From Cystobasidium ongulense (Eukaryota; Basidiomycota; Cystobasidiomycetes; Cystobasidiales; Cystobasidiaceae): DNA of 64,000 bases. The stretch covers positions 1,860,001 to 1,924,000 of the forward strand of contig BQUP01000001.1 of the NCBI GenBank assembly GCA_022835595.1. Reading direction: 5' to 3'. Shown here one piece after another: positions 11,056 through 21,263 of this stretch. The translations under genes and the position numbers were made by a program. The notes beneath the pieces are model-generated. The model was not told the origin of the DNA and did not search any database. It saw only the letters and a list, made by a program, of their open reading frames with translations. Position 1 is the first letter of the stretch, and every line of letters starts with the position of its first letter.

Positions 11056-11430
11056 CTATTTCAAAGCAGAACGCCGTCCGCCATGACCACCTTGAGTGCC
11101 TCCAGTCATTACTGGCCTTGAATGAGAATCTCCCCGTCCATAGAAAGCGTTGCTACAGTTGACCCCGCCAACCAAAGCGTTTGCTTTCAAGCCGCTGTCT
11201 AACCGGGCCTTTGAGACCGGCGGGACACCTGCTGGAGGTCTGCCAGTCGAGCCTGCAGTCCTCAGTCCAGCCAAAATACGCTGCATCTTACCAGCATTTA
11301 GATTCGCCACCACTGCACCATGCTGAGAAAGAAAGCAAGCAGCAGGATTCGCCACATCCATCATGAAGCTTTCTGAAGATGGTCGTGGGAAGCAGTGGAC
11401 AGCTTGAGATAGCAGCGCACAGACATCATA
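11056..11430 (-). CDS. Possible small unknown protein
   Basis: An open frame of about 124 residues, from the ATG of MYDVCALLSQAVHCFPRP to AFYGRGDSHSRP and a Gly-rich end. It shows no family I recognise and no intron. It converges on TRP4 (93 bases apart) and diverges from ISU1 (187 bases). The frame is open for some codons upstream of the ATG but meets a stop before another ATG. It could be a real gene, the last exon of one with a missed 5' exon, or a chance frame. Confidence 0.3.
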   Translation of the reverse strand, partial: YDVCALLSQAVHCFPRPSSESFMMDVANPAACFLSQHGAVVANLNAGKMQRILAGLRTAGSTGRPPAGVPPVSKARLDSGLKANALVGGVNCSNAFYGRGDSHSRPVMTGGTQGGHGGRRSALK

Positions 11431-11617
11431 CATCGCCTGGCTATGCTGCCTTGTCCCTGCTGCACTTCCCACTCCATCCGGCGAGTTGGAGCGAGAATCT
11501 GATCTCGCAGCTCGTCAGTGGCCCGCCGAAGAGCTGACTCGCGTCTTCTCGCCTTTACTCCAACCAAGTGCAGGACATTATCTTGACTTTCCACAGCAAA
11601 CACTCAATCAACACATC

Positions 11618-12427
11618 ATGCAGGCAGTACGAGGCGCAACCTCCCTCCTCAGAGCTCCCCTGCTCGCCAGGCAGTCTCTCCTCAAGACTGGCCTCGCCGG
11701 ACAGAGCAGAGCCTACCACCAGAATGTCATTGGTGAGTGGCCATCGACGGAAAGCGAGAATGCAGATGGGCATATACTGATGCTGTATTTCCTTCAGAGC
11801 ACTTCAACAACCCACAGAACGTTAGTCTCGCCCGTCCACATTGTCTTGTCTTCCCTGCTTGGTCCCGACGGAGCGAGCGAGCGAGCGAGTTTCATGCATC
11901 TCACTGACATTTCATCATATCTAATCAGGTCGGAAGCTTCAACAAGAAGGATCTCGACGTAGGAACTGGTCTCGTTGGAGCACCAGCATGCGGCGATGTC
12001 ATGAAGTTGCAGATCAAAGTAGACGACAAGGGCATCATTTCCGATGTTCGATTCAAGACTTTCGGCTGCGGAAGTGCAATCGCTTCCTCTTCCTACATGA
12101 CTGAAAGAGTCAAAGGAATGTCACTAGAAGACGCCGGAAAGATTAAGAACACCGAGATCGCAAAGGAATTGTGCTTGCCTCCTGTCAAGCTGCATTGCTC
12201 TATGCTCGCGGAAGATGCTATCAAGGCCGCCATCAGAGATTATCAGACAAAGGTTCAAGGAAAGTCAAACATTGCTGGATCAATCGATGTCAGCCAGTCG
12301 GTGAGTGGATTCTGCTTTAATCATATGTATGTCTTGCACACCCTTGGCTCTTGCTAACGTTTCCATTCGCGTGATCCAGGTAACAACTGGACAAACGACC
12401 GCGACCGCCAAGCCAGGCCAGGTTTAA
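11618..12427 (+). CDS. ISU1: Mitochondrial iron-sulfur cluster scaffold
   Basis: IscU-type scaffold on which 2Fe-2S clusters are built in the mitochondrial matrix before chaperone-driven transfer. Exons 11618-11732, 11798-11820, 11929-12300 and 12380-12427 give 185 residues. An Arg/Ser/Ala-rich presequence ends near SRAYH. The three cluster cysteines are visible: C67 (GAPACGD), C93 (TFGCGSA) and C136 (KLHCSMLAEDA). The Hsp70-binding motif LPPVK is at 129-133. Exon 2 is only 23 bases. The short final exon encodes a Thr-rich tail (TTGQTTATAKPGQV). ISU1 starts a block of mitochondrial genes that includes COX15, BOL3 and the ABC1-family gene. Confidence 0.97.
11871..11889 (+). repeat. GAGC tetranucleotide microsatellite in ISU1 intron 2
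   Basis: Nearly five tandem GAGC units, in the intron between the second and third ISU1 exons. A simple repeat with no recognised function. Confidence 0.9.
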
Positions 12428-12847
12428 TTCAGCATTCCTATAGTCCTGTAGCCTCAATTATTACAACACGTCCGTCCCAGTCGTAAATGTACATTATCTG
12501 CCATATGTTGTGACTCTTCAAAGCTTTCGAGATGGTGAGACGAAATGAAAATTGCGAATAATGCCTTTCAGTTAACACGCAGGCCGGTCAATCAGGATAG
12601 CCGAACTTTACTGCTTCTTTCTTCAAGTGCACCAAAGGAAATCACATTGTCTGAAGAATGTATGCCATCCGAGCGCACAAAACTGCAGAATCACATTGCA
12701 AACCTAAGGGGAGTTTCACATCCAGACACTTCACTACCTTACAACCTAGTTTTCATTCCCCTTCGAAATCAAACCGTCTCTAATTCCTGCTAGCTGTATT
12801 CTCACTGTCATCAGCTTGTACGACTGCCCTGAATTCATATGACCTAC
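12428..12847. other. Intergenic between convergent ISU1 and a hypothetical gene
   Basis: About 420 bases of probable 3' flanking sequence. No gene or RNA was recognised. A plus-strand frame of about 80 codons exists but has no protein-like features. Confidence 0.4.
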
Positions 12848-13228
12848 CTAGCTGCCCCAAATCTTGACTGGCAATTTAAAGAAGCAGGCTTGTTTCTTGG
12901 CCAAATTTGAAAAACGTTGCATCTCATGAACGGGTTGGAACGCCGAAGCCCTCCTTCCGCGCCAGTCGAAAAGCCCCAACTCGTCTCCAGTCATGGCCAA
13001 TGCCTTGTAGTAGCTTAAACAAATCCCACTTTCATCGCATACGATAGCGAAGCCTTTTGGACATGATTCAGTTGGATCCCGAGGCTTGTATACCGCTTCA
13101 GATTGTACAATGAGATAATTTGCAAGTGGTTCGTTCGTCAACATCCCCAGGGCTGTTGCGATACGGCGGATTTGAGATACGCTAAACTTCATATCCAAGT
13201 TTCCACTCGCTCGCAAGGCATAAGTCAT
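12848..13228 (-). CDS. Hypothetical protein, 126 residues
   Basis: An uninterrupted frame with an ATG start and balanced, protein-like composition: MKFSVSQIRRIATALG, then GFAIVCDESGICLSYYKAL and LFDWRGRRASAFQPVHE, ending KLPVKIWGS. I do not recognise the family. A further 5' exon may exist between 13229 and the COX15 stop at 13382, but none is clear. The gene runs in the same direction as COX15 upstream and converges on ISU1. Confidence 0.45.
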   Translation of the reverse strand: MTYALRASGNLDMKFSVSQIRRIATALGMLTNEPLANYLIVQSEAVYKPRDPTESCPKGFAIVCDESGICLSYYKALAMTGDELGLFDWRGRRASAFQPVHEMQRFSNLAKKQACFFKLPVKIWGS

Positions 13229-13381
13229 AAGCCATAAGCCTCCGATCTTGCAATATTAGCCATTCGTGGCCGGAGAGCGACGATGCTGTTCTTTGCGAGA
13301 GGGGTGTACTGAATGCAATACTATGACAACAACAAATGAATTCCATTTCCAGTCCAAGTTCTAATGGCAACTGGCATAGAT

Positions 13382-15016
13382 TTAGAGCTTAGTTGTCTGC
13401 GACTGGGCTAGTACCGTAGCTGGCCGCACAGTATGGGATTGTGAAGGTGCAGCTTGGCTGATCATCTTGATGTATCGATGAGCGTTCTTGCTTGGTCTGC
13501 GAAGAGCGGCACCAGCGGCGACACATAAACTGAGGAGGACTAGACTTCCAGCTTGATGCGCGGCTGCTAGAGGGATCGGTACGAGGTATACGAGTGTTGA
13601 AATACCGAGTGCGACTTGAATGATGGCCATATGCATTGTACCTTTGATAGCTCGAAGAGCATTCGCAGGTATGTGCATAGCTACACTAGGTCTCCGGACG
13701 TAGAGGAACAAAGCAACGATAGCGGTGAAAGTGGTTGTTGCTAGTGCTCGATGATCAAATTGGACCGTTGTTGGGTTCTCGAGGGAATTGCGAATGTAGA
13801 GATCGGATTGATCTGGTGAGCGAGAATACTTGGGTGAATAGAGCTCGGAAGCAGGTGGAACGATGCGGTCGCCCATGTATGGGAAGGTATTGTAGAGTAG
13901 ACCAGCGTCTAGGCCGGCGACGAAGGCGCCTGATGAGAATATTATGTTAGGATGCAATGATGTCTGAACGTTATCATTCTACTGCCTACCTGAGATGGCT
14001 GTGACAAAGATAAGACCCGTCAAGCCAGTTACTAACACTCGTACCCTGGTAGCCTGCGGCGTGTTAAGCAATGTCAAACTTTGCTGGACCGATGCGACTT
14101 TTCCTCCGATAGCCTTTCCAAGCTTTGCCAGGTTCCAATCTCTTCTGACGCCAAGAGCATGTCGTAATGAAAGAGAGTATACCAAGAAGGCCATTCCTAG
14201 ATGAGCAGCTAATCGATATTGCGATACTCGAGGGACACCATCTCTAGCTTGGATAGCTTCATGCGTGAGACCCGATTTCACCATGTACCAACCCAAAGCA
14301 CCTTGTCCGCCGATAAGCGTAGCGATAGTGAATAGCATAGCTGCAGAGCGTTTTGATAGCTTTCGCTTGTACAGGTAGTATGGAATGGGTGCCAAGAATG
14401 CGATTCCAATGATCCGACCTAGGAAGCGATGTCCCCATTCCCAACCATAGATTCTTTTAAAGTCTTCCAATGACATTCCTTTATTCATGAGCTGTCCCTC
14501 GGGTGTAACCATGTACTTGTTGTATTCCGATAGCCAATCTTCGTGTGACAGTGGCGGCAGCGTTCCAGTTACGAGATTCCATTCTGTGATGCTTAAGCCC
14601 GACTCGGTTAGACGAGTGAGGCCTCCGACAACGACTATCGAAAACACCAGCCCGGCTATCACGAAGAGGTGTGTTGATACTGCTGGAGCTGTGAGACGTG
14701 GTAATTGTTCGGAAGAGCTGGCTCCGGGTCCGCTTGTAGAATCAGTGGCGATAGGTTCGGCAGTAGTAGCTACTGAAGAGGGAGAGGATCGGTGAAGCGA
14801 GCGGAATGCCGTCGTTTGTAGACGTGGAGGCTGGGGTGTTCGAAGTGGATTCAGACCGAGAAGTGCTGAAAGCTGCCGCGATGGTGAAGGACGCGATGCA
14901 GTTTGATGGAGTGATCTTGCCAGAAATCTTGCACTTGGAGATGGCAGTGCCTTCAGCGAGACGCAAGGACCAGCGCCCAGCAAGCGAGTCGCAAAGACCC
15001 GCGATGTAGAGGCCAT
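13382..15016 (-). CDS. COX15: Heme A synthase
   Basis: Mitochondrial inner-membrane enzyme that oxidises heme O to heme A for cytochrome c oxidase. Exons 13990-15016 and 13382-13929 give 524 residues. A long Ser/Arg/Leu presequence precedes the catalytic core, which carries several hydrophobic helices and the family motifs GGLTRLTESGLSITEW, YGWEWGHRFLGR (heme-ligand His), LAAHLGMAF, AGLDAGLLYNTFPYMG and VQFDHRALATTT (second conserved His). The C-terminal half repeats the four-helix bundle pattern. It is head to head with BOL3; the start codons are 166 bases apart. Confidence 0.96.
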
Positions 15017-15182
15017 TGCTGATGAGAAGCGGATACAAGACGGATGATTAGGAAGCTGAGTTCAGCTGGGTTGCATCTTGGGCGGAAAAGAAGCCAATCG
15101 GGCCAGCGTGGTTGCCAGCGATTCGCTTCTTGGACTTTGCTTTCGAACTCCAACCCACGACCACATTCCAACCACCATAGCC

Positions 15183-15965
15183 ATGTTCCAACGAGCTTCT
15201 CATCGTACTCTGACAGCGCTGCAGTCCGCTACTAGCAGGCAGACAGCTTTCACCGCTTCAAGAGCTGCAACTCGGATACAGGCAACTTCGCCACGCATGG
15301 CCGCAGGACCATCACTGTCGTTCGCAAGATACATATCATCAGACAAGGGAGATTCGCTTGTTCATCCTACCCAGCAGCCTAGCACTTCTCCGGATCGACA
15401 GCATGATGCCATCCAGTCTGTCTATCTGACCTGATGCCTACGATAAGGAATGTATAACTGACCTTTCGTCATTCTGACTCAATACAATCCAGAGACCCGC
15501 AAGCTTCAGATGCTACATCGGGTGCTTCGAGAGATGCAGCAACTATCTCACAGAAGGACGACAAGGAAGAGCAGGAGCGATTCGGCACTGAAGAGCATAC
15601 TCTAATGAGCGAGCAAGAGAAGGAGGTCCTACAAAAGCTATTGAAGGAATTCCCAGGTGGTTCAGTGGCAGTCCAAGATGTTTCAGGTGAGTACAAGCAT
15701 TAGATGATCACAATCCTTTCCAAGCTGAAACACATACTAATCGCAGGCGGCTGCGGAAGTTTCTTTGCTATCTCGGTAGAAAGCGACAAGTTCAAAGGCA
15801 TGTCGCGGATCAAGCAGCATCAACTCGTCAACAAAATTCTCGCTGATGAAGTAAAGACGTGGCACGGAGTTCAAGTAAGTCTATCGTTGAGCTATTGAAT
15901 GAAGGGCAGCCTCTGACTGAACATTCGTTCCTGTGTTTTTCTAGCTTAAGACAATGGCCATGTAA
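15183..15965 (+). CDS. BOL3: Mitochondrial BolA-like protein 3
   Basis: BolA-family factor that helps pass 4Fe-4S clusters to late mitochondrial targets. Exons 15183-15415, 15493-15686, 15747-15874 and 15945-15965 give 191 residues. The N-terminal 60 or so residues are an Arg/Ser/Thr presequence, then an acidic linker. The BolA domain ends the protein: LLKEFPGGSVAVQDVSGGCGSFF, FKGMSRIKQHQLVNKIL and the invariant His in KTWHGVQL. The first intron uses a weak donor (CA|GTCTGT); it is chosen because it restores the frame and removes an in-frame stop. Function and location fit its neighbours ISU1 and COX15. Confidence 0.88.
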
Positions 15966-16360
15966 GGGAATCCATCAGTCCTCAAGTAGAACTGCAATGC
16001 AGTGTGTGTTTGTATGAGTAGTTACCTTGTAGCATGTGCAATCTAGCGAGATAATTATCGGACCAGAATCAGCTACCCATGAAGCTCAGGGAGAATGGTG
16101 GACATCCAGGCCGGGCAATTCATCGGCAAAGTCCTCCGGGTTTGTCAGTCCATATAGAAGCCGTTGCCTGGTTTCTTGTTCGTCTCGAAGAAAGGGCAGT
16201 CGGGCAGCTCAGGGAATTCATGCTGATGTCACGTAAGGCTTCGGATGTCGAAGAAAGCTCACTGCAATGACGAGGAGGCTGATTGATATAAACAAGTCGT
16301 GCATAACCAGCAATGAAAGGATAGCTCAGCTCTCATTACTCCCGCATCCAGCGGGCACCC
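15966..16360. other. Intergenic region after BOL3
   Basis: About 395 bases holding the BOL3 3' flank and the upstream region of the next plus-strand gene. A 63-codon plus frame (16079-16270) is present but lacks clear protein features, and I do not call it. Confidence 0.35.
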
Positions 16361-17160
16361 ATGCCATACGAGTCGATCTCGCCACCAAGACTGTCTGCGC
16401 GCGTGCACCGCTTCTTGGCTTCGCACTCACTCGCACCCAGACGCTACCTCGAGCTGCCTCATAGCTACATTACACTGCAAGATACTCACGATACGACTGA
16501 GCTTGAAGACATCGCATATACCTCTCTACTTGCCCCTCCCCATTATCTACAATGGACTTCTGGTGAGAAGTACCACAAGTAGTCATCCGGCCAAGCCGAC
16601 TTCACTGACACAGATACACACTACTCCAGCTGCCTTCCTATCCTATGTGGATGCAGTACTAAGCGGTCTAGCGAAGGCAACGACCCAAGAGTACGTCCTG
16701 CCAGAGGTATCCGCCTCGATCAAACTTGACGATGCTCTTTTCTATCTAGGTTTGTCCGCGGTGCAACAACCTAGCAGTACAACCAGAGAAGAAACGTGAA
16801 TGGTTTGAGCTCTTCTGCGTGCCAGTGCTTCCATATAATAGTACGTAGTAACGTCTATGTGTCGATAATTGCGTTCTTCAGGCTTCTAGCGGCCTCCTAC
16901 ACCGTGGCCATTCCGTATAAAACTCACGCCGTTATTGCATTTCAGCTGACCACGTATGGCACTGCAACATCTGCAACTGGGAAGTCACACGCAAAGAAGG
17001 AGGCTGGCAGCCCGCGCAACCCGGCCAGGCTCCACCACCTCAAGGCCAGTTCATACAGCCGGGTTATGGCGCTCCTCAACAAGGCTACGCGCAGCAGCAA
17101 CACATGCAAGCTCCACCTCCACAACAGGGATATCCCCAACACTCTGGCCCTAAGGTCTAG
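16361..17160 (+). CDS. Hypothetical protein, C-terminal CxxC and PGYG/QGY repeats
   Basis: Family not recognised. Exons 16361-16562 and 16630-16749 are joined in phase by a clear 67-base intron. If the second exon is spliced at a GTTTGT donor to an acceptor at 16945, a third exon (16946-17160) follows in frame, giving 178 residues that end in WHCNICNWEVTRKEGGW and a low-complexity tail of Gln, Pro, Gly and Tyr (PGYGAPQQGYAQQQ). Read without that splice, the second exon ends at 16799 with a 123-residue product. The CxxC pair may bind a metal. The third-exon frame looks strongly coding, but linking it to the first two is inference; it could be a separate short gene, with TATAAAA at 16915 as its promoter. 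Confidence 0.5.
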
Positions 17161-17462
17161 TCGGGATCTTCAGCATTTCGTTCCGTAAAGCTGGCAACCG
17201 GCTACCTACTCTGTGGCGTCGGTAAAGCCAAGCTACACCAAGCAGTTCGCTACTCTCATTCTCTCTAATACACGACACCACCATTCATCTCATTCTATCA
17301 TCTCGCCCCGCCTATATCCGTTGTGGTACCATATGTAGCGATAGCCTGTATTTTCACCAGTCGTTATAACTCCGATCAGCTGTCGGCTCGTTAACTCTAA
17401 TTTACTTTTCCCTGCTTCACTCATCGCTGCATCTATCATACTTTCCATACACAAGCTAATGC
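17161..17462. other. Intergenic region before the ABC1-family gene
   Basis: About 300 bases with C/T-rich stretches, which are common just upstream of fungal genes. It is the probable promoter of the ABC1-family gene. No specific site was recognised. Confidence 0.35.
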
Positions 17463-19929
17463 ATGGTGTCCCGAGCAGTATGCGGTGCCGGTCAAGGCAT
17501 AGTGATGCCCCTGCGAGCGGGAGGTCGTCTACATAATTTCTCGCCGAATGCCGTCCTCAATCGTCACGCTTTCAGGTCGTCGCGATCGCGGCTCTACAGC
17601 ACCGTAGAGAATCAAGCAAAGGCATCCTTCGCAAAGCCTGTACGCAAGACACATCGTTGGCGTAACCTGGCTATTGTAGCTGGTCTCGGTGGAGCTGGAT
17701 ATCTCGCAGATCGCGAATTGAACGCCTCGGCAATCGCAAGAAACTTGCGGTGTGCATACTATGGGTAAGTCGGGAGAAACCTCTTTAGCTGAATTGATTA
17801 GCATCAGTCTACATGTATTGACATGCGTGCCTCGCCAGCGCACTTATATTGGCAGACTTCAAATGGAACTTCTCGGAGAATGCTTCATCGGAGGCGATCA
17901 ACGCCCTTCATGAACGGGTGGCGGCTCGGCTCCACTACGTGTGCACGGCCAACGGCGGTGAGTGTGGTCTGTCCTCCAATCATTATATACTAGAGCTGAG
18001 CTGAGAGTATCCTTCCTGTCTATAGGCCTCTTCATTAAGCTTGGTCAATCCATAGGCATTCAAGCTACCATACTACCGAAGCCTTATCGAGAGGCTTTCA
18101 GTACGATATTCGACGCAGCACCTCAAATCACATACGATGAAGTAGAGAAGGTATTCAAATCAGAGTTCGGAGGGAAACTTCCTCTCGAGATTTTCGAATC
18201 GTTCGATGAAAAGCCGATAGCTAGTGCTAGTATCGCACAGGTGCATAGAGCTCGTCTACGCCTGCCTAGCATAGATGGAAAGCCTGGTGAAATTAGAGAA
18301 GTGGCTGTCAAGGTACAAAAACCTGCTATTAAAAAGCAACTCGCTTTAGATCTTTGGTCATATCAGTCAGTTTTACTTGTAAACGAACTTCTCCAGCGAT
18401 AAACGCTGAATCGCAAAACTCCCCTTCTACACAGCGCCTTGTTATGGATCTATGAGAAAGCTTTCCAGATACCATGCTACTTCGTAGCGCCATACGTCGC
18501 TCAGCAGATAAAACAAGAAACAGACTTCTTAAACGAAGCTGATAACTCTGAAAGAACAGCCCGCTTCATCGCAGATGAGCCATCGCTGCGAGATAAAATA
18601 TATGTGCCGTATGTCCTTCCCGCTACAGTCCACATGTTAAAGCTCGCTGACAAATTTTTTTGTTCATAGTGCGGTACATTGGCATGTTACGACACCACGG
18701 ATCATGACAGCCGAGTAAGTCAGCTTACTTGCTCCGCTTACATCCCTTGACAGAGTGCGCTGATACACCACTACGAACAGCTTTATCGAGGGTGCTACCA
18801 AGCTCAATGACAAAGAAGGAATCCAAAAGATGGGATTCGGCGTAAAGGAGGTTATGGACCCGGTTGTCAGTGCCTTTTCAGCCAGTAAGTAACGTCTTTC
18901 AAGATATTACCTCGGTCCACTGACCCCCTCTGCAGTGATCTTCGTATGGGGCCATTTGCATTGCGATCCGCACCCAGGAAATGTAAGGCTGGCTTTATTG
19001 AGTTTTGGTTCAAGCGCAGCACTGAATAGCTTTCCTTATAGATTCTCATTCGGCCGAATCCTCAAAACCCTAGAAGACCTCAAGTAGTTATCATTGATCA
19101 TGGCCTATATATCGACCTATCGCCGTCGTTTAGAAGATCATATAGCGAGCTGTGGCGAGCCTTATTCGTGATGGATACCGATACTATCGAACGAATAGGT
19201 CGCTCGTGGGGTATAGCAAATAGCAATCTTTTCGCATCGGCAACACTTCTTCGTCCTACAACGGTGAAGAAAGAAGATAGACCTAAAACTTCAGTCGATT
19301 CAGATGGCAAGACTGCACATCAAGCTCAGTACGAACTCAAAGAGCGTTTGAAAACTATGCTTGAGAATGAACAACTCATCCCGAGAGAACTGATCTTCCT
19401 GGCCAGAAGTATGCGAATGGTACAAGCAGTCAATCAAGGACTGGGCAGTCCAAGTAACCGGATCAACATACTTGCTTGTGAGCTCTCTACTTTCTAGTGC
19501 GTTCGCGCTAATCGCTGAAGAGGACTCTATACAACTCTATACAGACTGGGCATCGGAAGGTCTACAGCGTACATATCCCTTGGATGCATCCATCAATCAA
19601 TCTACTCGCGAAACACTTCAGATCAGTTCATCAAATAGGGTGGGAACCTGGCTAAGCGAGAAGAGGAAGTTATGGACATTCAAGATCGTTCTATTCTTTA
19701 TCGATATCGGCTTCGTTCTGACCAAGGTCAGACAAATATGGCTCAGAGTTACAAAAGGGAAAGAAGAAGGATTTGAAGATCTGCTTCAGCAGCAAGTCAG
19801 TCAAATGGCCAGGGAGGAATTTGGAATGGAATTGTAAGCTTTGACACATCCTTATCCTGCTTCCTTCCCGGTACAGACTGACATAGAGTCTTGGCTTCTC
19901 TCAGGGACGACGATGCATTCGCTGGATAA
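17463..19929 (+). CDS. MCP2: Mitochondrial ABC1/UbiB-family kinase-like protein (MCP2/ADCK1 type)
   Basis: Member of the atypical kinase family that includes COQ8; the MCP2/ADCK1 branch acts in mitochondrial lipid homeostasis. Exons: 17463-17764, 17839-17957, 18026-18365, 18435-18608, 18670-18714, 18781-18884, 18936-18982, 19042-19477, 19545-19833, 19905-19929, about 626 residues. A Ser/Arg presequence and a Gly-rich hydrophobic segment (LAIVAGLGGAGYLA) precede the core. Family motifs: KLGQS (the UbiB KxGQ signature), ASIAQVHRA, VAVKVQKP (ATP-site Lys), HCDPHPGN and IDHGLY (metal site). The intron at 19478-19544 is set so that the conserved NRINIL...WASEGL join is kept. The last intron is optional: reading through ends at once, splicing adds DDDAFAG. 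Confidence 0.9.
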
Positions 19930-20075
19930 CCAGTCTAGACTGCTGATTAACAAAGTAGAACGACAACATAGATGCAATTATACCCACAACAACTACTTTT
20001 TACGCAATTTTCGTAGTCGCTGTGCCCCTCGAAGTCGTTGTGCTACAATGAGCTTAGTGTCAAGTCATGTGCTAT

Positions 20076-21155
20076 CTAATCTGTTCGCCTCTGTATCTTG
20101 AAAAGGGAGAGTCCCTCGCGTTCGTAATGAGGTTTGAATGGATCGTCTTGAACCTGAAATGCAAGAGACTGGGTTAAGGGAAGAAAGACAAAGCGAAGAG
20201 AATGTGACCGTACATGCTCCCAGGTGAAAGACTTCTTCAGCTGCATGAAGAACCGCTTGTCGGCCTTTCTACGTTTCTTGTAGCACAGTAGTATTTCTGT
20301 CTTCGTGGTTGATAGAAGAAGCAACGTTTCTATGAGCCATGGAAAGGTAGGCTCGAGCTAACTTGTTGGTCAGTCCAAGCTGCACTTTGTCCTTAGTCAA
20401 ATTCGGCTTACATAGATGCAGTCAGCAAGCAACAGGAGGTCCGGCTTGTGCGGGACACTGTCGGACAGAGGTTTCCCCCATGCTAGCTCTTCCACTTTAA
20501 CGAAATCTTGTAGTTGATTGAGCGCGACATTCTCTCTAGCCAGAGGCAGTAGTTGTTCCAAGTCGGTAGACCATACTTGCAGTCCAGTGATCTTCAGACT
20601 GCTCATTGCACACGCGACTATTCCTGTGCCTGCTCCTAGTTCCAGTGCTGTTTTGTTTTGCCACCTCGACGGATCCTTGATGTTCAGGAACTGCAGATAG
20701 CGTGATAACACAACTATCGAAGAAAGGTAAGGTTTGCTTTCTATAGAACTGATGGAGAGAGGTGTCCTTTACCAGCACTTTGCCAAATATGCTAAAAGGG
20801 CGGATACAAATGTGCAGAGATGTGTCAGATTTGGGTCAGCGATAGAGTGGTTTCAGGCGTATGCTTACCCCGCCGCAGCCTGGCAGCAATCACTGTCAGC
20901 TACTTGAGTCCTTCGACACGAGCTACGAGTGCGGTCTTGCGCACCTGGTCCTCCGTCCGTCGTGATCTTGAGCTCGACGTCCAAAAAGTGGAAGTCGCTT
21001 AGACTGGCATATCTTGCAGGTTTGCCGTTCGTGTCCGGGTTGCCGGCGTCAAAAGGGTCTGCTACTCTGAGCATACGAGCCTCGCCGTTGCTGCTGCTGT
21101 TGACGCTACCCTCGCCATCGCTACCGCCATCATCGCCTCGACTCGAGTTCACCAT
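20076..21155 (-). CDS. METTL21-type protein-lysine N-methyltransferase
   Basis: S-adenosylmethionine-dependent seven-beta-strand methyltransferase of the METTL21/EFM6 group, which methylates lysines of translation factors or chaperones. Exons: 20945-21155, 20869-20879, 20773-20791, 20412-20713, 20214-20357, 20076-20153, giving 254 residues. Motifs: PGCGGHIWQSA (family GCGGxxWPAA), LELGAGTGIVA (cofactor loop), TDLEQ, LADCIY (the DxxY of this group) and YKKRRKADKRFF. Exons 2 and 3 are just 11 and 19 bases; the GCGG motif is carried across the 11-base exon. Diverges from the F-box gene with 108 bases between starts. The target protein cannot be told from sequence. Confidence 0.88.
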
Positions 21156-21263
21156 GTGAGAGTCGAGCGAAAGGCGACCTGCTGTGCGCTCTGCAGCTTT
21201 GTCCTACTCCAATCGCGCCGAGGTGCAAAGTGGAAGATACAAGAGCTTGGATAAGACAACTAG

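Noticed and set aside
19478-19497. A 20-base intron in the ABC1-family gene
   Set aside because: Too short and leads to a stop; a 67-base intron to 19544 keeps the conserved frame.
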